Of a DNA stretch of 64,000 bases, positions 16,239 to 24,882 are shown piece after piece. Below the pieces are notes generated by a model. That model saw nothing but the letters and a program-made list of their open reading frames with translations, did no database searches and was not told the origin of the DNA. The stretch comes from JAZDRH01 sp047470865 (GTDB taxonomy: Bacteria > Pseudomonadota > Gammaproteobacteria > Pseudomonadales > Pseudomonadaceae): the NCBI RefSeq assembly GCF_047470865.1, contig NZ_JAZDRH010000003.1:1-64000 (forward strand). The letters run 5' to 3'. How positions within the stretch are numbered: position 1 is the first letter of the stretch; each line of letters begins with the position of its first letter. A program made the position numbers and the translations under genes.

Positions 16239-18546
16239 GAAGCGCTTATTGATTGGCTTTATGGTATTTGTTACCACATTGCTTGGGCTAACGGCTTGGC
16301 AGTGGCGCAATGGCGCACCTATTAGCGCCAGCTTATTAGATATTTTACCCAAAGGAACACTTGATCCTGTGCAGTTGCAAGCACAGCAACAGATGCAAGC
16401 CCCCTTAGATAAAGAACTTATACTCCTTATTCAACAGCCCGATGCTGCTGATGCAACACAGCTTGATTGGGTTAAACAACAATTGGAGCACAGTGGTTTA
16501 TTTGCCCATGTACAAAGCACAGTAACGCAAAATCTTGATCAATTGCGCCAAGAGTTGCTAACAGACCGTGCAGCGTTATTGCCACTGACAGATCGTCAAT
16601 TATTAGCCAATAATCCTGAGTTATTTGCTCAGCAACGTATTGAGCAGTTGTTTGATCCTATTCAAGGTTTTAGCTTGGTGCGTCCAGAACAAGATTGGCT
16701 TGGCATTAGTTTACGTATTCAGCAGCACTTACAACCTGATTCTAAAGTACAGGTTGATTTGCAAGGGCATTTATACGCATTAGATGAACAAGGCGTTCGT
16801 TGGGCGCTGATTCGTGCGAGTACTAAAGATACGGCGTTTAATGGCAATTTATCATTAGCCGTAGCGCAGCAAGTTGAGTTGATTCGTCAACAACTAGCCA
16901 GCCAAAATCTCACCTTATTAGCCAGCAGTGGATTACTCTTTGCTGCTTCAGGACAAGCCCAGGCATCTACCGAGATGCAATGGATAGGTGGTATTTCAAC
17001 CATAGGCGCTTTGTTGTTAATAGTGCTGTTATTTCGCAGTATACGCAGTTTATTAGCCTTTTTACCTGCTATTTTAGGTATGTGGGTGGGTGTTACCTTG
17101 TGCGTTTTGCTGTTTGGAAAAATTCATGTAATGACCTTGGTCTTGGGCGCTAGCTTAATTGGTGTCACTATTGATTTTCCGCTGCATTATTTATCTAAAG
17201 CATGGCGCGATAATCAGTGGGATAGTTGGGGTGTGCTTCAAGCAACACTGTCAGGTTTAACCTTAGGTGTGATTACCAACGCTATCGGCTATTTAGCTTT
17301 AGCCTTTACGCCATTTCCTGCGTTAACCCAAGTGGCAGTGTTTTCTGTGGCAGGTTTATTGGCAGCCTACTTAACTACCGTGTGTTTGTTGCCTTGGTTA
17401 TTCCAAGCACACCAAATGCACTTGTCTTCTACACCTGTGAAAATAATGCAATGGCTATTAGATATTCGCGCTCATTTACTAAGTAAAGTGAGCAATGTAA
17501 CGCTGGCGCTGGCATTAATTATTTTTACTTTGGGTGGTTTGTGGCATTTGCAGGTGAAAGATGATTTGCGTGCTTGGGTCAATCCTGAAGCAAATTTATT
17601 AACGCAGGCGCAGCAAATCGGACAAATTACAGGTTACCAGCCAACCAGCCAGTTCTTTTTGGTCAGAGCCGACAGCGAAGCTTTGCTGTTTAGTCGGTTA
17701 CAACAAATCACTGATCAACTAGATCACGCTATTCAACAACAGTATCTAACTAGTTATATGGCACCTAACCAATTACTAGCCGGAAAAGTTGGATCACCTA
17801 GCTTGCAACAGGTAACTGCCAATTTGTCAGCTGAGCAATTTGCAGGATTAGTAGATGTAGGGATTGCACCTGAATTATTAACTTATGAATTGCAGCAACT
17901 AAGTCAATTGCCTGAACGTGATAGCCAAGCGGTATTACAAAATAGCTTTGCTGAGCCGTGGCGTAATTTATGGCTACAACAAGACGACGGCAGCTTTGCC
18001 AGCATGGTTAGCTTGCAAGGTGTTAAGCAATTAGATGACCTTGCCGCTCTTGCTACGGGTATTGATGGTGTTACTTGGGTTGATCGCCCTGCTGAATTGA
18101 ACCAATTATTTAAGCAAGCACAAACTACTGCCATTGAACTAAAAATCATCTCAAGCGTATTGATACTTATTGTTCTGAGCTTTGCCTTAGGTGTCCGTGG
18201 TGCTTTGGTCACTGTGGGTGTTTCTTTATGCGCCGCAGTAGTAGCCGCCGCTTGTTTAGGTTGGATGGGACAAACCCTAACCTTATTTAGTTTGTTTGGT
18301 TTATTGCTGGTCACCGCCATTGGGGTGGATTACGCCATCATTATGTATGAAGGCGTTGGCGGTGCTGCTGTGAGCTTATTAGGTACTTTTTTGGCAGCCG
18401 TTACAACATGGTTGTCTTTTGGTTTATTAGGTGTTTCATCAACACCTGTGGTGAGTAGTTTTGGTATTGCTGTCACCCTTGGTTTGTTGTTTTGCTTTTT
18501 ATTTTCCCCTTGGGCTTATAGAGGCAAACCCGTGGCAGCGGTGTAA
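16213..18546 (+). CDS. MMPL/RND-type exporter of the aryl-polyene operon
   Basis: 777-aa inner-membrane transporter. It has an N-terminal helix (about 10-30), a periplasmic domain, five or six helices (about 260-400: WIGGISTIGALLLIVLL, GASLIGVTIDFPLHYLSK), a second periplasmic domain, and a second helix group (about 640-770) with GLLLVTAIGVDYAIIMYEG. The two-fold repeat with GV(T/D)xD(F/Y) motifs is typical of MMPL exporters driven by the proton gradient. Overlap with the LolA-like gene and the shared location suggest they hand over the same cargo. Confidence 0.87.
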   Translation: MNSMTSACKKRLLIGFMVFVTTLLGLTAWQWRNGAPISASLLDILPKGTLDPVQLQAQQQMQAPLDKELILLIQQPDAADATQLDWVKQQLEHSGLFAHVQSTVTQNLDQLRQELLTDRAALLPLTDRQLLANNPELFAQQRIEQLFDPIQGFSLVRPEQDWLGISLRIQQHLQPDSKVQVDLQGHLYALDEQGVRWALIRASTKDTAFNGNLSLAVAQQVELIRQQLASQNLTLLASSGLLFAASGQAQASTEMQWIGGISTIGALLLIVLLFRSIRSLLAFLPAILGMWVGVTLCVLLFGKIHVMTLVLGASLIGVTIDFPLHYLSKAWRDNQWDSWGVLQATLSGLTLGVITNAIGYLALAFTPFPALTQVAVFSVAGLLAAYLTTVCLLPWLFQAHQMHLSSTPVKIMQWLLDIRAHLLSKVSNVTLALALIIFTLGGLWHLQVKDDLRAWVNPEANLLTQAQQIGQITGYQPTSQFFLVRADSEALLFSRLQQITDQLDHAIQQQYLTSYMAPNQLLAGKVGSPSLQQVTANLSAEQFAGLVDVGIAPELLTYELQQLSQLPERDSQAVLQNSFAEPWRNLWLQQDDGSFASMVSLQGVKQLDDLAALATGIDGVTWVDRPAELNQLFKQAQTTAIELKIISSVLILIVLSFALGVRGALVTVGVSLCAAVVAAACLGWMGQTLTLFSLFGLLLVTAIGVDYAIIMYEGVGGAAVSLLGTFLAAVTTWLSFGLLGVSSTPVVSSFGIAVTLGLLFCFLFSPWAYRGKPVAAV

Positions 18547-18639
18547 GTCATTAGCAATGAGTGTTCATTGTTAATTATAAATAACCTGCTGCATTGGCAG
18601 CAAAAGCGACTAATGTTCATAAAACATTAAGGAAATAAT
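18547..18639 (+). promoter_or_regulatory. Short intergenic region inside the polyene operon with a hairpin near the ribosome site
   Basis: This 93-bp gap is the largest in the operon. TAATGTT (18611-18617) pairs with AACATTA (18623-18629) immediately before AGGAA, the ribosome site for the GTG start at 18640. The weak AT stem might modulate translation, or the gap may hold an internal promoter. Neither is proven. Confidence 0.3.
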
Positions 18640-19884
18640 GTGGAACTAACTCTAGAGCAACGTAAAGTTGTTGTGATTGGTGCAGGTCCTTCAGGATCTA
18701 TTGCGGCGGCTATTTTAAAACGTAAAGGTTATGACGTTTTAGTAATAGAAAAGCAGCAATTCCCACGTTTTTGTATTGGTGAAAGTTTGCTATCTCATTG
18801 CCTTGATTTTATTGAAGAAGCGGGCATGTTAGAGGCTGTGCAACAAGCAGGTTACCAAGTAAAACACGGCGCGGCGTTTGGCTGGGGTGATGATCGTTAT
18901 GTAGAAATTGATTTTCGTGATCAATTTACGCAAGGTAAAACCTCAACTTTCCAAGTTAAGCGCGGTGAATTTGATAAGTTATTAGCTGACGAAGCAGAAA
19001 AACAAGGCGTAGAAATTCGCTACCAAGAAGAAATTATGGATGGCGATTTTAACCAGCAACGCCCAGTATTAACGGTTAAAAAACACAATGGCGAACTGTA
19101 CCAAGTACAGTCTGATTTTGTGTTAGATGCCAGTGGTTATGGTCGTGTATTACCACGTTTGTTGGATTTAGAAACACCATCATCATTAGCCGTGCGTAAA
19201 GCAGTATTCACCCATGTGGTAGATCGTATTGATGATCCACAATTTAACCGCGAGAAAATTCTAATTACTACTCATCCAACGTATCGTGATGTGTGGTTTT
19301 GGAGCATTCCATTTAGTGACGGCGTTACTTCCTTAGGCGTGGTTGGCGAGTTAGATCGTTTTAAAAATTACCCTGAAGCTTTAGAAGCTTGCCTAAAACA
19401 ATTTGTTAATGAAGCGCCTAATTTGCGCCGTATCTTTAAAAATGCGCAGTGGAGTAATCCATTTAGAACCTTGGTAGGTTACTCAGCGAATGTGAAAAAA
19501 CTCTATGGCAAAAATTTTGCTTTGTTGGGTAATGCTGCTGAGTTTTTAGATCCAGTGTTTTCTTCAGGTGTTACCATTGGTATGCGCTCCTCCAGCATGG
19601 CAGCGAATTTGTTAGATCAGCAGTTCAAAGGCCAAGCCGTCAATTGGGAACAAGACTTCTCAGAACAGTTAAAATTGGGCGTAGAAACCTTTAGAACCTA
19701 TGTTGAAGGTTGGTACGACGGTCGTTTCCAAGATGTGATTTATTACAAAAACACCCAATTTGAAATCCGTCGTATGATTTGTTCGATTCTGGCAGGTTAT
19801 GCATGGGATACAAAAAATCCTTATGTAGCTGAACACAAACGTCGGTTAAACGTGTTGGCTGAAATTTGTCGTGCAGATTCATGA
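18640..19884 (+). CDS. FAD-dependent oxidoreductase of the flavin-dependent halogenase type
   Basis: 414 aa. GAGPSG (15-20) is the dinucleotide-binding motif. GESLL (48-52), Lys75 in QVKHGAAF, and W219-F-W-S-I-P224 follow; WxWxIP and a conserved Lys are hallmarks of flavin-dependent halogenases. Such proteins occur in polyene pigment clusters, where brominated xanthomonadins and chlorinated flexirubins are known, but related family members act only as oxidoreductases. Start is a GTG with AAGGA 6 nt upstream. It overlaps the next lipoprotein gene by ATGA. Halogenation is inference. Confidence 0.75.
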   Translation: MELTLEQRKVVVIGAGPSGSIAAAILKRKGYDVLVIEKQQFPRFCIGESLLSHCLDFIEEAGMLEAVQQAGYQVKHGAAFGWGDDRYVEIDFRDQFTQGKTSTFQVKRGEFDKLLADEAEKQGVEIRYQEEIMDGDFNQQRPVLTVKKHNGELYQVQSDFVLDASGYGRVLPRLLDLETPSSLAVRKAVFTHVVDRIDDPQFNREKILITTHPTYRDVWFWSIPFSDGVTSLGVVGELDRFKNYPEALEACLKQFVNEAPNLRRIFKNAQWSNPFRTLVGYSANVKKLYGKNFALLGNAAEFLDPVFSSGVTIGMRSSSMAANLLDQQFKGQAVNWEQDFSEQLKLGVETFRTYVEGWYDGRFQDVIYYKNTQFEIRRMICSILAGYAWDTKNPYVAEHKRRLNVLAEICRADS

Positions 19885-20381
19885 GTTCATTATTAAAGGC
19901 ATGCTATTTAGGGCTGATCTGCTTAGTGCTTAGTGCGTGTGCTAAGCAGTTACCCGTATTACAGCAAGCACCGAATCCAGTGTTATCCACAGCGGCAACT
20001 AGCTTGCAATTAACATGGGAAAAAGCAGGACAAATAGATGAACAGTACTTGTTGGTGATTCAGCAGCAACAAGATACCAGCCGCTGGTCGCTGTTTGATC
20101 CTATTGGTATTCCTGTGTTGCGCCAGCAATTAGTAGGCAAGCAATGGCAGGCTGAAGGCTTATTGCCGCCGAATGCGCAGGCAATGAGTTGGTTACATGC
20201 AGTCTTGTTCGCCTTACTCGACACCACAAAGGCCACAAAAGTATACGCTGATCTGTATTTGAACCCGATGCAACGTACCTTAGAGAATTTTTGGTTGGTC
20301 AGTTATTTAGAGAAAGGCGCATTCATGATTGAGTTTTCTGATGCCAGTGTATTAACCGTAAGACCAATGGATATGCAATGA
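19881..20381 (+). CDS. DUF3261-type lipoprotein of the aryl-polyene operon
   Basis: 166 aa from the ATG at 19881, which overlaps the previous stop as ATGA. The N-terminus has a lipoprotein signal with LSAC lipobox (ICLVLSACAKQ). The remainder (LTWEKAGQIDEQYLLVIQQQ) resembles small lipoproteins of polyene clusters. Probably an outer-membrane partner for pigment localisation; no catalytic motif is visible. It ends in a 4-nt overlap with the ketosynthase gene. Confidence 0.72.
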   Translation: MSSLLKACYLGLICLVLSACAKQLPVLQQAPNPVLSTAATSLQLTWEKAGQIDEQYLLVIQQQQDTSRWSLFDPIGIPVLRQQLVGKQWQAEGLLPPNAQAMSWLHAVLFALLDTTKATKVYADLYLNPMQRTLENFWLVSYLEKGAFMIEFSDASVLTVRPMDMQ

Positions 20382-21568
20382 GCGCGTATTTATCAGCATT
20401 AGGACTTAACTGTGCATTAGGTGCAGACAAGGCTACGGTTGCGCAGGGTTTATGGCAAGGCGCACAGCATGGCATGTTACCTGTAGAAAACTGGGTGCCT
20501 GAAAAATGCTTGATCGTAGGGCAAGTGCTCGCCGAGCTGCCTAGCTTAGAGCATTTGCCTCTATTTAATACACGCAATAATCGTTTGTTATTACAAGCGT
20601 TGTTGCAAATTGACAGTCAAATACAGCACGCCATTAGTCTTTGGGGGGCCCAACGTATTGCGGTTGTTATGGGCACGAGTACCAGCGGCATCCATGAAGC
20701 TGGGTTGCACATTGCAAGCTATCAGCAACAAGGACAACTACCTAAAACCTATGATTACCACCAGCAAATGCTGGTAGATCCTGCGCGTTTTATTAGTCAT
20801 CACTATGCTTTGCATGGTCCAAGTTTTAGTGTATCGACTGCCTGCACTTCAGGTGCTCGTGCTTTGATTAGCGCAAAAAGTTTATTAGCTGCAGATTTAT
20901 GTGATGCGGTGATTTGTGGTGGTGTCGATAGCTTATGTCGCTTAACCTTAAATGGCTTTTACAGTTTAGAAGCACTAAGCACTACAGGGATTTGTAATCC
21001 ATTTTCGGCTAACCGTAATGGTATTAATATTGGTGAAGGTGCGGCTGTATTTTTAATGACTAAAACACCAGTGACAGAGTCTTCTATTAGTTTGCTGGGT
21101 GCTGGCGCTAGTTCTGATGCATACCATATTTCCGCACCAGAACCTAATGGCAAAGGTGCAGCTTTAGCGATGCAACATGCCTTGCAGGATGCTCAATTAA
21201 CGGCGCCAGAGATTTCCTATATTAATTTACATGGGACTGCGACTACACATAACGATGCTATGGAAAGTCGGGCGCTACAGCAGGTATTTGCGCAGCCTAT
21301 GCTGTGTTCATCCACAAAAGCCTTAACAGGACACACATTAGGTGCGGCGGGTGCATTAGAAGCAGCTTTTTGTTGGCTGAGTTTGGCTGAAAAGTATAAT
21401 CCGAACCGTGCGTTACCTATGCATAAATGGGACGGGCAAGCCGATAGCAGTATGCCACCAATAGCATTAATAGAAGAGCAAAATAGTTATCAATTGGATT
21501 GTTTAATGAGCAACTCTTTTGCCTTTGGCGGAAATAACACCAGCTTAATTTTAGGAGTACGTCCATGA
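20378..21568 (+). CDS. apeO: Beta-ketoacyl-ACP synthase, aryl-polyene elongation (ApeO-like)
   Basis: 396-aa condensing enzyme with the full Cys-His-His set: Cys156 in STACTSGARAL, His in LHGTATTHNDAME, and His in TGHTLGAAGALEA. It starts a KS-DH-KR-KS gene run with 4-nt overlaps, which matches the apeO-apeP-apeQ-apeR order of the E. coli aryl-polyene cluster. It would be the elongating ketosynthase that pairs with the truncated KS-like protein at 7827. The symbol rests on order and domain type. Confidence 0.85.
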   Translation: MSAYLSALGLNCALGADKATVAQGLWQGAQHGMLPVENWVPEKCLIVGQVLAELPSLEHLPLFNTRNNRLLLQALLQIDSQIQHAISLWGAQRIAVVMGTSTSGIHEAGLHIASYQQQGQLPKTYDYHQQMLVDPARFISHHYALHGPSFSVSTACTSGARALISAKSLLAADLCDAVICGGVDSLCRLTLNGFYSLEALSTTGICNPFSANRNGINIGEGAAVFLMTKTPVTESSISLLGAGASSDAYHISAPEPNGKGAALAMQHALQDAQLTAPEISYINLHGTATTHNDAMESRALQQVFAQPMLCSSTKALTGHTLGAAGALEAAFCWLSLAEKYNPNRALPMHKWDGQADSSMPPIALIEEQNSYQLDCLMSNSFAFGGNNTSLILGVRP

Positions 21569-22014
21569 GCGAAGCTATTGCAGCGCTAGTACCACACAGC
21601 GGCAATATGATGTTGCTGGATAAAATTATTAGCTGGGATGAAGAGCAAGTCACCACGCAAGTGATAGTTAAAAATAATGGTTTATTTAACCAAGAAGATG
21701 GCAGCTACCCTGCGTATTTAGGCATTGAATTGATGGCACAAAGCATTGCCGCTTATGCAGGCATGCGTGCTAAGCAAGCAGGTTTACCAGTGGAGTTAGG
21801 CTTTTTATTAGGCACGCGTCGGTTTGAAACCAATGTAGATCGTTTTCCTTTAAATAGCATATTAACCATTACTGCTAAGCGCTCATTAGAAGACGAGAGC
21901 GGTATGGGCGTATTTGAATGCTGGCTAACTGCTCAAGCAATTAGCCAAACAGCACGCCTTAACGTATATCGCCCAACTAATGTGCAGCAGTATTTTGCTG
22001 AGGAACAACCATGA
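21565..22014 (+). CDS. apeP: 3-hydroxyacyl-ACP dehydratase, aryl-polyene type (ApeP-like)
   Basis: 149-aa hotdog-fold dehydratase. PHSGNMMLLDKI is the characteristic start and YPAYLGIELMAQSIAAYAG is the central helix. It would remove water after each ketoreduction to build the conjugated polyene. In E. coli the enzyme works as a heterodimer with ApeI; here the likely ApeI partner is the C-terminal domain of the ligase at 10347-12032. It overlaps its neighbours by 4 nt on each side. Confidence 0.85.
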   Translation: MSEAIAALVPHSGNMMLLDKIISWDEEQVTTQVIVKNNGLFNQEDGSYPAYLGIELMAQSIAAYAGMRAKQAGLPVELGFLLGTRRFETNVDRFPLNSILTITAKRSLEDESGMGVFECWLTAQAISQTARLNVYRPTNVQQYFAEEQP

Positions 22015-22739
22015 ATAATCGAATATTAGTCACAGGCTCTAGCCGTGGCATTGGTCGCGCTATTGCATTGCGTTTAGCACAAGCAGGATTTGATATCAGC
22101 TTACATTGCCGTAGCGGTATGGCTGAAGCGCAAACTGTAGCGCAAGAGATTAGTGCATTAGGCCGTGCGGTGAATATTTTGCAGTTTGATGTGGCTAATC
22201 GCGAACAAACACGCACTGTAGTAGAACAAGCAATTGAACAGCATGGTGCGTGGTATGGCGTAGTATGCAATGCAGGATTGACCCGTGATGGTGCTTTTCC
22301 TGCATTAACAGATGAAGATTGGGACAGTGTGCTGCGCACTAATCTTGATGGTTTTTATAATGTCTTGCATCCGCTGATGATGCCGATGATTCGCCGCCGT
22401 AGCGCAGGGCGTATTGTCTGTATTACGTCGGTATCAGGGCTGATAGGCAATCGTGGTCAAGTCAATTACAGCGCTTCCAAGGCAGGCGTTATTGGTGCTG
22501 CCAAAGCCTTAGCTATTGAGCTAGCAAAACGTAAAATAACTGTCAATTGTGTTGCGCCAGGGTTAATTGATACCGCGATGCTAGATGAAAATGTACCTGT
22601 GGATGAAATTCTTAAACTGATTCCAGCACAGCGTATGGGAACTCCAGAAGAAGTTGCGGCAGCGGTTAACTTTTTAATGTCCGCTGAAGCTTCGTATATA
22701 ACACGCCAAGTACTTGCGGTGAATGGTGGGCTTTGCTAA
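22011..22739 (+). CDS. apeQ: 3-oxoacyl-ACP reductase, aryl-polyene type (ApeQ-like)
   Basis: 242-aa short-chain dehydrogenase of the FabG type. It has TGSSRGIGRAIALRLA for cofactor binding, NAG, the catalytic Ser in CITSVSG, and YSASK. The C-terminal VLAVNGGLC is usual for FabG. It reduces the beta-keto group in each elongation cycle. ATG overlaps the dehydratase stop and its own stop overlaps the next ATG by one base. Confidence 0.88.
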   Translation: MNNRILVTGSSRGIGRAIALRLAQAGFDISLHCRSGMAEAQTVAQEISALGRAVNILQFDVANREQTRTVVEQAIEQHGAWYGVVCNAGLTRDGAFPALTDEDWDSVLRTNLDGFYNVLHPLMMPMIRRRSAGRIVCITSVSGLIGNRGQVNYSASKAGVIGAAKALAIELAKRKITVNCVAPGLIDTAMLDENVPVDEILKLIPAQRMGTPEEVAAAVNFLMSAEASYITRQVLAVNGGLC

Positions 22740-23974
22740 TGAATGGATTGAAACGAGTCGTAGTAACAGGCATGGGGGGTGTTTGCTCACTAGGTGATAG
22801 CTGGCAAACCATTAGTGAAAACATGTTGGCAGGACGCAGTGGCATTCGCTACATGCATGAGTGGGATCAGTACACTGAACTTAATACACGCTTAGGTGGG
22901 CCTATTGATGATTTTGTCGTCCCAAGCCATTGGACGCGTAAGCAGCTGCGCAGCATGGGACCTGTGTCACGTATGTCAGTGTATGCTGCAGAGCGTGCAT
23001 TAAAAGATGCAGGTATGCAGACCTCTACAGATATCACAACTGGTATAATGGGTGTTGCTTGCGGCTCATCTACAGGTAGTACGCAAGATGTGAAAGCGTT
23101 TGGTAGCATGTTAATTAACAATGCTTCTGAGGGATTAAACGCAAATACCTATGTGCGCATGATGCCGCATACCACCGCGGCTAATATCAGTATTTTCTTT
23201 GGCTTAAAAGGCCGTTTAATTCCAACGTCTAGTGCCTGTACTAGTGGTAGCCAAGGTATCGGTTATGCTTACGAAGCCATTAAGTTTGGGCGTATTCCTA
23301 TGATGTTAGCTGGCGGTGCTGAAGAACTTTGTCCAACCGAAGCTATGGTGTTTGACGCGCTTTACGCCACTAGCTTGCGTAATGATGAACCACAAACCAA
23401 TCCTCGTCCTTATGACGTATCGCGTGATGGTTTAGTGATTGGTGAAGGTGCAGGTATTTTAGTTCTTGAAGAACTTGAACATGCACTAGCCCGCGGTGCA
23501 CACATTTATGCTGAAATTGTCGGTTTTGGCTGTAATGCTGACGGCGCGCATGTGACCAAACCTGAGCAAGCTACCATGGCAATTGCAATGCAGCTGGCGC
23601 TACAGGATGCAGGCCTTGAACCATCTGCCATTGGTTATGTTAATGGGCATGGTACTGCCACTGAACAAGGTGATATTGCTGAAACCTGTGCCACTGAGGC
23701 TGTGTTTGGTAGCGGCATGCCAATTAGTTCGCAAAAAAGTTATCTAGGTCACACGTTAGGTGCCTGTGGTGCTTTAGAGTCATGGTTTAGCATTGAAATG
23801 ATGAATCATGATGTGTACATACCTACGTTGAACTTGAATGAAGTCGATAGCCGTTGTGGCAATTTAGACTATTTTACAAGTGCTAAACGGTTAACCAATC
23901 AATACGTCATGAATAATAACTTTGCCTTTGGCGGGGTTAATACGTCCCTTATTTTTAAGCGGTGGTCAGCATGA
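22739..23974 (+). CDS. apeR: Second beta-ketoacyl-ACP synthase of the aryl-polyene pathway (ApeR-like)
   Basis: 411-aa ketosynthase with Cys167 in TSSACTSGSQGIGYA, His in NGHGTATEQGD, and His in GHTLGACGALES. It is FabF-like and clearly different from the KS encoded at 20378. I use the ATG at 22739, which shares a base with the reductase stop, rather than an upstream TTG. It may initiate the chain or define product range, as proposed for the second KS in E. coli, but the sequence alone does not show this. Confidence 0.85.
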   Translation: MNGLKRVVVTGMGGVCSLGDSWQTISENMLAGRSGIRYMHEWDQYTELNTRLGGPIDDFVVPSHWTRKQLRSMGPVSRMSVYAAERALKDAGMQTSTDITTGIMGVACGSSTGSTQDVKAFGSMLINNASEGLNANTYVRMMPHTTAANISIFFGLKGRLIPTSSACTSGSQGIGYAYEAIKFGRIPMMLAGGAEELCPTEAMVFDALYATSLRNDEPQTNPRPYDVSRDGLVIGEGAGILVLEELEHALARGAHIYAEIVGFGCNADGAHVTKPEQATMAIAMQLALQDAGLEPSAIGYVNGHGTATEQGDIAETCATEAVFGSGMPISSQKSYLGHTLGACGALESWFSIEMMNHDVYIPTLNLNEVDSRCGNLDYFTSAKRLTNQYVMNNNFAFGGVNTSLIFKRWSA

Positions 23975-24351
23975 TTAAGAACGTCTTTTTAGTAATCGCT
24001 TTAATTACGTTAACAGCTTGTAAGGTTATGGCACCTGTAACCACACCACATGCGCAAATTCCTGCAAGTTATCAACTGACTTCTACACAAGTGAAGAACA
24101 CTTTATTAGAAGTATTGTCTGAACGACGTTGGGATGTGCAACGTATAACGGATACTCAAATTTTTGCTAAGCACAATAAACAAGATAGGCATGATGCTTC
24201 TATTGTTATTGATTACTCAAGCCATGATTTCACTATTCGTTATCAAGATAGTCATAACATGAAGTATGGAAATGGCATGATTCACCGTAACTACAATCGT
24301 TGGGTAGAGACTATTCGCATCGACTTTAATCGTAAATTGAACATTAACTAA
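23971..24351 (+). CDS. Small lipoprotein at the end of the aryl-polyene operon
   Basis: 126 aa from the ATG at 23971, overlapping the ketosynthase stop as ATGA. LITLTACKVM is a lipobox, so it should be lipidated. The mature part (LLEVLSERRWDVQRITDTQIFAKH, DFTIRYQDSHNMKYGNGMIHRNYNRWVETIRIDF) is a small soluble alpha-beta domain found in several hypothetical lipoproteins. I cannot assign a function. Its position suggests a role in envelope display of the pigment. Confidence 0.7.
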   Translation: MIKNVFLVIALITLTACKVMAPVTTPHAQIPASYQLTSTQVKNTLLEVLSERRWDVQRITDTQIFAKHNKQDRHDASIVIDYSSHDFTIRYQDSHNMKYGNGMIHRNYNRWVETIRIDFNRKLNIN

Positions 24352-24397
24352 AGGGTTCAATTTAACCTGTGACGTTCTCGCCGAGGAGGCGACTCTT

Positions 24398-24832
24398 ATG
24401 AAAAAAGCTCTTGTTTTAGCACTTAGCGCAGCACTTTTGATTCCTGTAGCCGCGCAGGCACGTGACACTACACATTACCTCACGATTAAAGATGTAATTG
24501 CAGAAGCCACAGCCGCAGGTAAATTAGATGGTTCTGTGAAATTTTATTTTGGCACTAAACCTGCAGGCGCAAAAATTGTTCAAGTTGGTGCTTCAACCAG
24601 TAAAAAAACCAATGCTTTTGGTAAGTCTGATGAAAAGGCGTGTAGCTGGGCATTACAGTCAGCTTTAATTTATATGCAAAATGCTGCTAAAGCAGCAGGT
24701 GCCAATGCGGTGGTGAACTTAAACAGTAACTACAAAAATGTGGTTTACAAAAGCACTAGTAAATATGAATGCCACGCTGGCGCAGTTATGGCAGGAGTAG
24801 CGTTGAAAGGTGACTTTGCGCGGGTACGTTAA
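24398..24832 (+). CDS. Exported hypothetical protein, excinuclease-subunit-like annotation family
   Basis: 144 aa with a signal peptide (MKKALVLALSAALLIPVAAQA) and a strong ribosome site (GAGGAGG) 10 nt upstream. The mature protein has a conserved block: KACSWALQSALIYMQNAAKAAGANAVVNLNSNYK, then ECHAGAVMAGVALKG. Proteins of this type are sometimes mislabelled as excinuclease subunits but are periplasmic. Two cysteines may form a disulfide. It lies 46 nt after the last operon gene and before a strong terminator, so it probably ends the operon. Confidence 0.7.
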   Translation: MKKALVLALSAALLIPVAAQARDTTHYLTIKDVIAEATAAGKLDGSVKFYFGTKPAGAKIVQVGASTSKKTNAFGKSDEKACSWALQSALIYMQNAAKAAGANAVVNLNSNYKNVVYKSTSKYECHAGAVMAGVALKGDFARVR

Positions 24833-24841
24833 GTGTTAAGC

Positions 24842-24873
24842 AAAAATAAAGCCGCTATTGCGGCTTTATTTTT
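24842..24873. terminator. Bidirectional terminator between the polyene operon and hemE
   Basis: A perfect 14-bp stem: AAAAATAAAGCCGC (24842-24855), TATT loop, GCGGCTTTATTTTT (24860-24873). Runs of T follow on both strands. It separates the plus-strand polyene operon from the convergent hemE gene. Confidence 0.9.
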
Positions 24874-24882
24874 ATCTGAATT

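Noticed and set aside
17904..18320. Minus-strand ORF of 138 aa inside the MMPL exporter gene
   Set aside because: Shadow of a transmembrane coding region; no ribosome site and no recognisable domain.
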